Assembly (NCBI RefSeq): GCF_937425535.1
Contig: NZ_OW485601.1
Coordinates: forward strand, 5,501,501 to 5,565,500
Direction of reading: 5' to 3'
Source of the DNA: Rhodovastum atsumiense
GTDB lineage: Bacteria > Pseudomonadota > Alphaproteobacteria > Acetobacterales > Acetobacteraceae
DNA: 64,000 nucleotides
Part shown: positions 34,837-42,850 of the stretch, one piece after another
Layout of the letters: every line of letters begins with the position of its first letter
Numbering within the stretch: the first letter of the stretch is position 1
Made by a program: the position numbers and the translations under genes
Notes under the pieces: generated by a model
The model's input: the letters and a program-made list of their open reading frames with translations, nothing else
Told to the model about the DNA's origin: nothing
Database searches by the model: none

Positions 34837-35594
34837 CACGGGTCACCTGCCAGCGCGTCCGCGCCCAGATACACCGCGCGTACCGCGGCATCGGCACGGA
34901 TCGTGGCGGCATCGCCCGCGGCGATCAACCGGCCGCGATCGAGCACCAGGATGCGGTCGGCGACGCCGAACACCACGTCCATGTCGTGTTCAGTGAACAG
35001 CACGGCCAAGGCGCGTTCCGTCGCCAGCCGCCGCACCAGCGCCATCAGCGCCGCACGCTCGGCCGGCGCCATGCCGGCGGTTGGCTCGTCCATTAGCAGC
35101 AACCGCGGCGCGCCGGCCAGCGCCACCGCCAGTTCCAGCCGCTTGACGTCGCCATAGGCGAGCACGCCGGCGGCACGCCCGGCCTGCTCTGCCATGCCCA
35201 CCTCGGCCAGCAGTGTCTCGGCCTCGGCCACGAACAGGCTGTCAGCGGGCCGCCAGAACCGCCAGGTGGCGCCGCGATGCGCCTGCAACGCCACCTGCAC
35301 GTTCTCGCGCACCGTCATCGAGGCGAAGGTCGCGGCGATCTGGAAGCTGCGCCCCACGCCCAGCCGCGCGATGCGCCGGGGCGGCAGCCCGGTGATGTCG
35401 CGCCCCGCCAGCCGCACGCGGCCGGCATCCGGCCGCACCTGTCCGCCGACCATGTTGAAGCATGTCGATTTGCCGGCACCGTTCGGCCCGATCAGCGCCA
35501 GCATCTCGCCCGCCGCCAGCGCGAAGGACACGTCGTCCACCGCGCGCACGCCGCCGAAGCTCTTACGCACCCCTTGCACCGCCAGCACCGTCAT
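34836..35594 (-). CDS. livG: Branched-chain amino acid-type ABC transporter ATPase LivG
   Basis: A 252-residue ATPase: Walker A GPNGAGKSTCFN, Q-loop GRSFQIAATFASMTVRENV, a modified signature region LAYGDVKRLELAVALAG instead of LSGGQ, Walker B LLLMDEPTAGMAP and H-loop LFTEHDMDVVFG. The YG(D/E)QR-like signature is normal for LivG. Its start overlaps the stop of the permease gene by four bases (ATGA). Confidence 0.93.
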   Translation of the reverse strand: MTVLAVQGVRKSFGGVRAVDDVSFALAAGEMLALIGPNGAGKSTCFNMVGGQVRPDAGRVRLAGRDITGLPPRRIARLGVGRSFQIAATFASMTVRENVQVALQAHRGATWRFWRPADSLFVAEAETLLAEVGMAEQAGRAAGVLAYGDVKRLELAVALAGAPRLLLMDEPTAGMAPAERAALMALVRRLATERALAVLFTEHDMDVVFGVADRILVLDRGRLIAAGDAATIRADAAVRAVYLGADALAGDP

Positions 35595-37426
35595 GCCCGG
35601 TCCCGTTCCCCGAGCCGTTGTGCCGCGCCGGCGATGCCCTGCGGGAAGGCCAGCACCAGGGCGATGATTGCCAGCCCCAGCACCAGGCGCCAGCGATCGG
35701 TCGCCAGCAGCAGCGTGTCGTACAGCCCGGTATAGGCCAGGGCCCCCAGCACCGGCCCGGCCATGGTCTGCACCCCGCCAAGCAGCACCATGACCAGCGC
35801 GTCCACCGAACGCTCGATCGAGATCATGGTCGGGAACACGCTGCCTTTCGAATAGGCCGCCAGCGCCCCCGCCAGCCCCGCCGCGGCACCGGCCAGGGCG
35901 AAGGCGGCCATGCGCAGCGGTGCCGGCCACAGCCCCGTTGCCTCGGCCCGTGCGGCCGAATCGCGACAGGCGCGCAGCGCGTAGCCGAAGGGCGAGAACA
36001 GCACCCGGCGCAGCAGCACGGCTCCGCCGGCGCACAAAGCCAGGGTCAGCCACCAGAACACCGCCGGGTCGGCGGCCCAGGGCGCGGGCCAGACTCCCAG
36101 GATGCCGTTATCGCCGCCGGTCGCCTCGCTCTGGAACGAAGCCGCCCACACGATCTGCGCGAAGGCCAGGGTCAGCATGGCCAGGTAGACGCCCGATAGC
36201 CGCACCACGAAGGCGGCGAAGGCCAGTGCCGCCACGCCCGCCGCCACCGGTGCCAGCGCCAGCCCCGCCGCCATCGGCCACGCAAGCTGCGTCGCCGCCA
36301 GCGCGGCGGCATAGGCGCCGATACCGAACCAGGCGGCATGGCCGAAGCTCGCCATGCCACCCGGCCCCATGATGACGTGCAGGGACGCCGCGAACAGAAC
36401 GGCGATCATTGCCTCGGTCAGCACCGACAGTGCGAAGGGGCCGACCAGGAACGGTGCCGCCATGCCGGCCACCAGCACCGCCAGCCCGAGCCAGCGCAGC
36501 GCGCGGCCGGCCGGCCGGATCAGTGCCAGCGCCTGCGTCTCGCCGCGCGCCGCCGCCTGCGCCCGGCCGAGCAGCCCATGCGGGCGCACCGCCAGCACCA
36601 CTGCCATCACCACGAACACCAGCACCAGCGTGGCTTTCGGCAGCAGCACGATGCCGAAGGCCTGCAGCTCGGCGATCAGCAGGCTGGCCAGGAAGGCGCC
36701 CGGCAGGCTGCCCATGCCGCCAACCACTACCACGACGAAGGCGTCGGTGATGACGGAGAGATCCATGTGCAGGTTCGCCGACCCGTCCGGCAAGGCGAGC
36801 GCGCCGCCGAGCCCGGCCAGCCCGGCACCGAGCGCGAACACGGTGGTGAACAGCAGCCGCTGGTCGACGCCCAGCGCCGCCACCATCTCGCGGTCTTCGG
36901 TAGCCGCGCGTACCCGCACGCCCCAGCGCGTGCGCCCGAGCAGCAGCCACAATCCCAGCAGCACCAGCGGGCCAATGCCGATCAGGATCAGGTCATAAAG
37001 CGGGAAGCGCGCCCCGGCGATGGTGACGAAGCCGCGCAGCCAGCGGGGCCGGGAAAGCGAGAGGTCGTTCGGTCCCCAGGCCAGCAGCACCAGTTCCTGC
37101 ACCACCAGCACCACCCCGAAGGTGGCGAGCAGTTGCAGCAGTTCCGGCGCCCGATACAGCCGGCGCAGCAAGCCGGTTTCCAGCAGCACGCCGATGGCGG
37201 CGACGGCGAGCGCCGCCAGCAGCACTCCCGCGACGTGCCAGCCCGGCTCGCGCGGCAGCCGGGTGAGGATGCTGAAGCCGATATAGGCCCCGAGCATGAA
37301 CAGGCTGCCGTGGGCGAAATTCACCACGCGCGTCACGCCGAAGATCACGGTCAGCCCCGCCGCCACCAGGAACAGCGAAGACGCCCCGGCGAGCCCGGTC
37401 AGGAACTGGATCAGAACGAAGTCCAA
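35591..37426 (-). CDS. Fused LivH-LivM permease of a branched-chain amino acid-type ABC transporter
   Basis: One 611-residue membrane protein joins both permeases. Residues 1-290 are LivH (GLTVIFGVTRVVNFAHGSLFMLGAY, the EAA-like loop GVRVRAATEDREMVAALGV, DAFVVVVVGGMGSLPGAFLASLLI). A linker with GRAQAAARGETQALALIRPAG follows. Residues 320-600 are LivM (VIMGPGGMASFGHAAWFGIGAYAAA, SPFGYALRACRDSAARAEATGL, DALVMVLLGGVQTMAGPVLGALAYTGL). The proteins are normally separate. Fusion fixes a 1:1 ratio. Substrate could be branched-chain amino acids, amides or urea-like compounds. Confidence 0.92.
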   Translation of the reverse strand: MDFVLIQFLTGLAGASSLFLVAAGLTVIFGVTRVVNFAHGSLFMLGAYIGFSILTRLPREPGWHVAGVLLAALAVAAIGVLLETGLLRRLYRAPELLQLLATFGVVLVVQELVLLAWGPNDLSLSRPRWLRGFVTIAGARFPLYDLILIGIGPLVLLGLWLLLGRTRWGVRVRAATEDREMVAALGVDQRLLFTTVFALGAGLAGLGGALALPDGSANLHMDLSVITDAFVVVVVGGMGSLPGAFLASLLIAELQAFGIVLLPKATLVLVFVVMAVVLAVRPHGLLGRAQAAARGETQALALIRPAGRALRWLGLAVLVAGMAAPFLVGPFALSVLTEAMIAVLFAASLHVIMGPGGMASFGHAAWFGIGAYAAALAATQLAWPMAAGLALAPVAAGVAALAFAAFVVRLSGVYLAMLTLAFAQIVWAASFQSEATGGDNGILGVWPAPWAADPAVFWWLTLALCAGGAVLLRRVLFSPFGYALRACRDSAARAEATGLWPAPLRMAAFALAGAAAGLAGALAAYSKGSVFPTMISIERSVDALVMVLLGGVQTMAGPVLGALAYTGLYDTLLLATDRWRLVLGLAIIALVLAFPQGIAGAAQRLGERDRA

Positions 37427-37447
37427 GGCAGTCGCGCCGGCTTGTCC

Positions 37448-38650
37448 TCAGGCCGGCCGCAGCTTGCGCACCACCTCGTCGGCGGGCAGGGCGGCGGCGC
37501 CGTCCACATAGCGCCAGTCCACCATCGTGCCACGCCCGGCCTTCACGGCGGTCCGGCCGACATAGGTGCCGAGCGTGGACTGGTGATCGATCGCCCGCCA
37601 GCTCGCGCGCCCGAACGGGGTATCGAATCCGGTACCGGGCAGGGCGTCGCAGAGCTGTTCGGTGCCAGTGCCGCCCGCCCGGACGATACCGGCGACGATC
37701 GCGCCGATCAGGGCGTGGCCGACCACCGACCCCATCTTCGGCGGCACGTTGAATTTCGCCTGGTAGGCGGCAATGAACGCCCGGTTGGCCGGGTCGGCCA
37801 CCGAGTCCACCGGATAGCCGGTCACGATCCAGCCCTCCGGCGTTTCCTCGCCGAGCGGATCGAGATATTCCGGCTCGCCGGTCAGCACCGAGACCACGCT
37901 GCGGCTCTCGAACAGGCCGCGCGTGTTACCCTGGCGGACGAAATTGGTCAGGTCCGGTCCGAAGGTGACGTTCAGGATCGCCTCCGGCCGGGCCGCTTCC
38001 AGCGCCGCCACGGTGGCGCCGGCATCGATCCGCCCGAGCGCCGGATATTGCTCGGCGACGAAGCTCACGTCCGGGCGCTTCGCCTGCAGCAACTGGCGGA
38101 ACCACTTCACCGTGGAGGTGCCGTATTCGTAGTTCGGCGCCACCGCCACCCAGCGCCGCGCCGGCAGCTTCGCCGCTTCCTCGACCAGCATCGCCGCCTG
38201 CATGTAGGTCGAGGGCCGCAGCCGGAAGCAGTAGCGATGGCCACGTTCCCAGACCAGCGCGTCGGTCAGCGGCTCGCCCGCGACGTACAGGACGCGGTTC
38301 TGCGCGGCGACGTCGGACAAGGCGAGGCCGACATTGGAAAGGTACCCGCCCGCCAGCAGGTCCACCTTCTGCTCGTTCAGCAATTCGCCGGCGATGCGCA
38401 CCGCGTCCTGCGGGCGACCGGCGTCGTCGCGGCTGATCACCTCGAGCGGGCGGCCCAGCACGCCACCCGCCGCATTCACCTGGGCCACGGCGAGCTGCCA
38501 GCCATTGCGGTAGGGCAGGGTGAAGCTGGGGATGGCGGTGTAGGAGTTGATCTCACCGATCCGGATCGGCACCGGCTGCGCCCGCAGGATGGCAGGGGTC
38601 GCCAGCGCGGCGGCGCTGCCGCACAGCACGGCGCGGCGTGTCAGGCTCAT
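37448..38650 (-). CDS. ABC transporter substrate-binding protein (LivK/amide-binding family)
   Basis: A 400-residue periplasmic binding protein from ATG 38650 (GGGAGA upstream). A Tat-like signal LTRRAVLCGSAAALATPAILRAQ is followed by IRIGEINSYTAIPSFTLPYRNGWQLAVAQVNAAGGVLGRPLEVISRDDAGRPQDAVR, typical of the Leu/Ile/Val-binding Peripla_BP_6 group. AGGYLSNVGLALSDVA and WVAVAPNYEYGTSTVKWF are further marks. It leads the operon with the fused permease and two ATPases. The ligand is not predictable from sequence. Confidence 0.9.
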   Translation of the reverse strand: MSLTRRAVLCGSAAALATPAILRAQPVPIRIGEINSYTAIPSFTLPYRNGWQLAVAQVNAAGGVLGRPLEVISRDDAGRPQDAVRIAGELLNEQKVDLLAGGYLSNVGLALSDVAAQNRVLYVAGEPLTDALVWERGHRYCFRLRPSTYMQAAMLVEEAAKLPARRWVAVAPNYEYGTSTVKWFRQLLQAKRPDVSFVAEQYPALGRIDAGATVAALEAARPEAILNVTFGPDLTNFVRQGNTRGLFESRSVVSVLTGEPEYLDPLGEETPEGWIVTGYPVDSVADPANRAFIAAYQAKFNVPPKMGSVVGHALIGAIVAGIVRAGGTGTEQLCDALPGTGFDTPFGRASWRAIDHQSTLGTYVGRTAVKAGRGTMVDWRYVDGAAALPADEVVRKLRPA

Positions 38651-39184
38651 CTGTCGTCGTCTCCCGGCGCTGTCGCTCAGCGCATTCCGTCCTTGCCCTT
38701 GCCCGTATCGACCAGCGGGCTCCGCGGGCACGCGGATCTCCATAGCGTCGAAATGGCTGTCGATACAGGCGTTATCCTTGTGGCCCGGTGGCACGTCGAT
38801 GCCGGAGCGGTGGAATGAACTCATTCCTTAAATATCTATCTGATATGCAAATTTAGCGTGGATGTTTTCACGACCTTGCGAATGCCATCCCGGGCACGCC
38901 AGGCCCCTGCAAACACCCAAAGATCCCCGGTTGCTGCCACTCTGGATCCGCCCCGGAACCGGACCGATCACGCTGATTGATTTGTACTTCGTTCTGAATC
39001 AAAGCCTTGCCAGGCGGCTTTCCGTCGCGGGGCAGGGGCGGGAGGGGCAGGGCGCACGCAATTCGCCATCCCCCACCCGGGTATCACCCATGGTAAGTCT
39101 TCGCCTTGTCGGCCAACCCGTGCAATGAGACGGGCTCGACAAGCGGGGGGAAATCAGGCTTCCGATCCCACCTGACAATCATAT
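38651..39184. other. Intergenic region between the divergent ABC operon and acetyltransferase gene
   Basis: About 530 bases carrying both promoters. An AT-rich patch lies around 38820-38860, and an imperfect TTGATT...AATCAA inverted repeat near 38977-39002. No reading frame with a ribosome site or RNA gene was found. Confidence 0.5.
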
Positions 39185-41860
39185 ATGCTGCAGCGCAACA
39201 TGGTTCTTCTCCGCCCAGGCTCCGGCCGATTCCGCTCCGAGGCGCTGTTCCGCCCGAAATCCGTCGCCGTCCTCGGCGCCGGGACGGAGCTCGGCGCCAT
39301 CGTCATGGCGAACATGCTTGCCGCCGGGTTCAAGGGGGCCATCCTCCCGGTCGCACCCGGTCAGCATGCCATCTCCGGCGTACTCGCCTATGACGGGATT
39401 GACGCCCTGCCGGTGGCCCCCGATCTCGCCGTGTTGTGCGACGGTGCCATGCCGCTCGATGCCACCTTCGCCGCGCTCGCGAAGCGGGGTACGCATGCGG
39501 GGGTGGTGGTCGGCGATACCGGCAGCCTACGCGACGCGGCGCTCACGCACAATGTCCGGGCCCTCGGTCCGGGCTCGTTCGGCATCGTGGTGCCGGAAAT
39601 CGGCTTGAACGCGTCCTGCTCACATCTCCAGCCGCGTCCTGGCCGCATCGCGCTGGTCTCGCAATCGGCGGCGCTCTGCCGCTCGGTGCTGGACTGGGCC
39701 GAGCCGAACGGGGTCGGGTTCAGCCACATCATCGGCATCGGTGGCAACACCGACCTCGGCTTTGGCGTGGTGCTGGACTGGCTCGCCCGCGACCCTGGGA
39801 CCGGTGCCATCCTGCTCGACATCCGCCACATCAAGGACCGCCGGGCCTTCATCTCGGCGGCCCGCGCCGCCGCCCGGCTGCGCCCGATGGTGGCGATCCG
39901 GCCGGGCGGGCGCATGCAGGATCCCTCGGGCGAGGCCGATGCCGCGCTGGTGGCGGCGCTGCGCCGATGCGGCATTCTCGCCGTGCCGAACATGGACGAC
40001 TTCCTGGCCGCGGCCGAAACGCTGACCCGCGCCCGCCCGGCCCGCGGCGAGGCGCTGGCCGTCGTCACCAATGCCCATGGCCCGGCGCAGCTGGCCGCCG
40101 ACGCCGCGCTGGAATTCGGGCTGAAGCTGGCCGAGCTGACGCCCGAGACCCGCAATACGATCACCCAGGCCCTGCCCGGCGCCTTCCGCCCCGGCGGCAC
40201 CAGCGTCACCGATTCCGGCAGCCCCGGCGCCGACATCGTCTATGCCGCGCCGGGCAACCCCACCAAGCTGGCCGAGGCCGCCTCGCTGCTGGCCGGGGCC
40301 CGCGAAGTCGGCGGCGTCCTGGTCGTGCACGCCCCGACCGGCGCGCAGGACGAGGCCGCCATCCAGGGGATCGCCGCCGCCGCGGCCAAGGTGAAGGTGC
40401 CGATGGTGGTCTGTGCCATGGGCGAGACCACCGGGGGCGTACATCGCCGCCGCCTCGCCGATGCCGGCGTGCCGGTCTTCCCCGCCCCTGAGCAGGCCGT
40501 GCGCGGCTTCCTGCACCTGGTGCAGGACCGCCGCAACCGCGCCGCCGCCCGCGAGCTGCCGCCGCGCACCGTCCTGCGCATCGCCCCCGACCAGGCCGAG
40601 GTCCGCCGCGCCTTCCGCCGCGCCCGCGCCGCCGACCGGCTGATGCTGACCCAGGACGAGGCGATGGTGGTGCTGGGTGCCTACGGCATCCCGGTGGTGC
40701 CGAGTCGTCCGGCCATGGGCGCCGAGGACGCCGCCTACGCCGCCACCATGCTCGGCTTCCCGGTGGTACTGAAGCGCCGCCGCGCCGACCGGCCGGACCC
40801 CAACGCCAAGAGCGGCCTGGTGCTGGACCTGCGCGACGCCGACCAGGTGCGCACCGCCGCCACCATGCTGGAACGGCGCGGCGAGCCCGGTCCGGAGAGT
40901 GAGAACACCGGCTTCGTGGTGCAGCGCCAGGTCGGCCGTGCCCGCGAGCTGCTGATGCGGGTCAGCGAGGACAAGACCTTCGGCCCGACCCTGGTGTTCG
41001 GCCAGGGCGGCACCGCCGCGCAGTTCCTGCGCGATGTCGCGATCGACCTGCCGCCGCTCAACCTGCCGCTGGCCCACGCCCTGATCGCGCGCACCCGGGT
41101 TGCCGCCACGCTCGGCCCGCTGCACGACCAGCCGGCGGCGAACCAGGAAGCGGTGGCCGACGCGCTGGTGCGGCTCAGCCAGTTGGTGGTGGATTTCCCC
41201 GAGATCGCCGAGATCGACGTCAACCCGATGTTCGCCGATGCCGACGGCGTGCTGGTGGCGGATGCCTGGATTCGCCTGCGCGCGGACGCAGAAGCGCCGG
41301 GGCGGCTGGCCATCCCGCCCTATCCGGCCGAGCTCAGCACCATCTACGACGCCCGCGGCGAGATGCTCACCGTCCGTCCGATCCGCCCCGAGGACGCCGC
41401 CGCCCATGGCGAGTTCTTCAAGCGGCTTTCGCCCGAGGATGTCCGCTACCGGTTCTTCTCGGCCCTGCGCGAGCTGTCGGCCGAGCAGGTCTCCCGCCTC
41501 ACCCAGATCGACTACGAGCGGGAGATAGCCTTCGTCGCCGTGCGCGAGGAGACCGGCGAGACCGTCGGCGTCGCCCGGTTGGTGCGCGAGATGAACGGCA
41601 GCGATGGCGAGTTCGCCGTGGTGGTGGAACCCTCGATGAAGGGGCGGGGGCTGGCGCGCTACCTGATGAACCAGTTGATCGCCTGGGGCCGCACCCAGGG
41701 GCTGACCGATGTCGTCGGGCAGGTGCTGTCGGACAACGCGCCGATGATCGCCTTCGTTCGCCACATCGGTTTCTCGGTCCGCCGCGTGCCGGGCGAGGAG
41801 GATATCGTCGAGGCGCGCTTGGCCCTGGTGCCGGAACCCGTCGCCGCCGCCTCCGACTGA
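39185..41860 (+). CDS. PatZ/Pat-type protein lysine acetyltransferase (acyl-CoA synthetase-like plus GNAT)
   Basis: An 891-residue protein. Residues 20-470 are the NDP-forming acyl-CoA synthetase-like CoA-binding part (FRPKSVAVLGAG, LVSQSAALCRSVLDWA with the serine in place of the catalytic histidine region). Residues 490-710 are an ATP-grasp domain (LGAYGIPVVPSRPA, GFPVVLKRR, VFGQGGTAAQF). Residues 745-880 are a GNAT domain (TVRPIRPEDAAAHGEFFKRLS, VVVEPSMKGRGLARYLMNQL). The architecture matches PatZ, which acetylates and silences acetyl-CoA synthetase and others. Starts at 39185 or 39200 are both possible; neither has a strong ribosome site. Confidence 0.9.
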   Translation: MLQRNMVLLRPGSGRFRSEALFRPKSVAVLGAGTELGAIVMANMLAAGFKGAILPVAPGQHAISGVLAYDGIDALPVAPDLAVLCDGAMPLDATFAALAKRGTHAGVVVGDTGSLRDAALTHNVRALGPGSFGIVVPEIGLNASCSHLQPRPGRIALVSQSAALCRSVLDWAEPNGVGFSHIIGIGGNTDLGFGVVLDWLARDPGTGAILLDIRHIKDRRAFISAARAAARLRPMVAIRPGGRMQDPSGEADAALVAALRRCGILAVPNMDDFLAAAETLTRARPARGEALAVVTNAHGPAQLAADAALEFGLKLAELTPETRNTITQALPGAFRPGGTSVTDSGSPGADIVYAAPGNPTKLAEAASLLAGAREVGGVLVVHAPTGAQDEAAIQGIAAAAAKVKVPMVVCAMGETTGGVHRRRLADAGVPVFPAPEQAVRGFLHLVQDRRNRAAARELPPRTVLRIAPDQAEVRRAFRRARAADRLMLTQDEAMVVLGAYGIPVVPSRPAMGAEDAAYAATMLGFPVVLKRRRADRPDPNAKSGLVLDLRDADQVRTAATMLERRGEPGPESENTGFVVQRQVGRARELLMRVSEDKTFGPTLVFGQGGTAAQFLRDVAIDLPPLNLPLAHALIARTRVAATLGPLHDQPAANQEAVADALVRLSQLVVDFPEIAEIDVNPMFADADGVLVADAWIRLRADAEAPGRLAIPPYPAELSTIYDARGEMLTVRPIRPEDAAAHGEFFKRLSPEDVRYRFFSALRELSAEQVSRLTQIDYEREIAFVAVREETGETVGVARLVREMNGSDGEFAVVVEPSMKGRGLARYLMNQLIAWGRTQGLTDVVGQVLSDNAPMIAFVRHIGFSVRRVPGEEDIVEARLALVPEPVAAASD

Positions 41861-42020
41861 ACCGCTCCGTCGCCTGCCACCGCGCCGCCGCCGAGTCGCC
41901 CGCGGGGGAGAGTGCATCCTTCCGGCAACGACATCGCCGCTCCGCTTCCGCGTCTGGCCAAGCCGGCTTCCCATGGGGCCGGCAAGGGACCATATGACGC
42001 GAAACGACGGAGACACAGCC

Positions 42021-42305
42021 ATGGCCATGAGCGGCGACGCACCGCCCCATCACTGCGGCAACCATCTCGAAGACGGGCCGCCGGCCGATCTGAGCCATGC
42101 CGGCGCGGTGATCGACAAGGCGATCGAATACATGGTCGGGCAGAATATCGGCTCGCTGGCCATTGCCTCGGCCCTGCTCGGCGGCGCGCTGGGCATGCTG
42201 GCCCGCAGCCTCGGCGACGAGGCGATCATCCGCGTGCTGGACAATGCCATCGCCAGCGTGCGCGCGGGCGAGCTGCATCACCTCGACGGCAGCGGGCGGG
42301 CCTGA
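42021..42305 (+). CDS. Hypothetical protein with one hydrophobic segment
   Basis: A 94-residue protein starting at ATG 42021 (GGAG eight bases upstream). ATG 41994 is an alternative with AAGGGA at four bases. The N-terminus is His/Asp-rich (DAPPHHCGNHLEDGPPADLSH); the middle has a membrane or buried segment, IGSLAIASALLGGALGMLARSLG; the end is charged. No family is recognised. It lies upstream of rpmB. Confidence 0.6.
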   Translation: MAMSGDAPPHHCGNHLEDGPPADLSHAGAVIDKAIEYMVGQNIGSLAIASALLGGALGMLARSLGDEAIIRVLDNAIASVRAGELHHLDGSGRA

Positions 42306-42335
42306 GCGGCCGTATCCGCCGCACGTCCATCGAAC

Positions 42336-42364
42336 TTGACGACTCCGGGGCGTTCCGCCATAAG
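42336..42364 (+). promoter_or_regulatory. Sigma-70-type promoter of rpmB
   Basis: TTGACG (42336-42341), a 17-base spacer, then CATAAG (42359-42364), about 60 bases before the rpmB ATG. Five of six and four of six matches to the consensus with ideal spacing. Confidence 0.55.
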
Positions 42365-42425
42365 CCGCGCCTTCCCTTGCACGTGGCGCGTTTGCGCGCG
42401 CCCTTGATTTTCCGAGGTTTTCGCG

Positions 42426-42722
42426 ATGTCCCGCCGCTGCCAGATCACCGGCAAGGGCGTGCTGACTGGCAACAACGTCAGCCACGCCAACAACAAGACG
42501 CGCCGGCGTTTCCTGCCCAACCTGCAGGAGACTTCGCTTTTGTCCGATATCCTCGGGGTGAGCGTCACCATGCGCCTGTCCACCCGGGCGATCCGCACGG
42601 TCGAGCACAACGGAGGCATCGACTCCTTCCTGCTCGGCACCCCCGACCGCCGGCTGCCGGAAGATGCGCTGGCGCTGAAGCGGCGGATCGAGAAGGCCCA
42701 GGCCCGGCGCCAGGCCGCCTGA
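42426..42722 (+). CDS. rpmB: 50S ribosomal protein L28
   Basis: A 98-residue L28. It begins [34 protein letters not shown] and continues [24 protein letters not shown], the usual alphaproteobacterial form. It lacks the zinc-ribbon cysteines of the C+ form: only one cysteine (residue 5) is seen, so it is a zinc-independent version. It forms a single-gene unit with its own promoter and a strong terminator. Confidence 0.97.
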   Translation: MSRRCQITGKGVLTGNNVSHANNKTRRRFLPNLQETSLLSDILGVSVTMRLSTRAIRTVEHNGGIDSFLLGTPDRRLPEDALALKRRIEKAQARRQAA

Positions 42723-42748
42723 TCAGCCGATTCGGTTGACGCGCTAGC

Positions 42749-42778
42749 CGGAAAGGCCCGCCAAAGCGGGCCTTTCCG
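42749..42778. terminator. Terminator of rpmB
   Basis: A perfect 13-bp stem, CGGAAAGGCCCGC-CAAA-GCGGGCCTTTCCG, 26 bases after the rpmB stop. The tail is not U-rich, as is common in high-GC genomes. Confidence 0.8.
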
Positions 42779-42799
42779 CATTCAGCGAGTTCACATGTC

Positions 42800-42835
42800 A
42801 GGGACATGTCCGCTATTTACGGCGGGCATGTCCCT
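42800..42835. promoter_or_regulatory. Inverted repeat in the leader of the DUF3857 gene
   Basis: AGGGACATGTCCGC (42800-42813) and GCGGGCATGTCCCT (42822-42835) form a 14-bp stem with one mismatch, ending 15 bases before the start. It also contains the self-palindrome GACATGTC. It could be an operator or an RNA hairpin near the ribosome site. Confidence 0.45.
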
Positions 42836-42850
42836 GTTCATGAGACCGCG

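Noticed and set aside
36338-38818. 826-codon plus-strand frame
   Set aside because: Antisense to livHM and the binding protein gene, with the HQHQ/GQRQ-type composition of shadow frames.
39620-42028. 802-codon minus-strand frame
   Set aside because: Antisense to the PatZ-type gene and without a ribosome site or family similarity.
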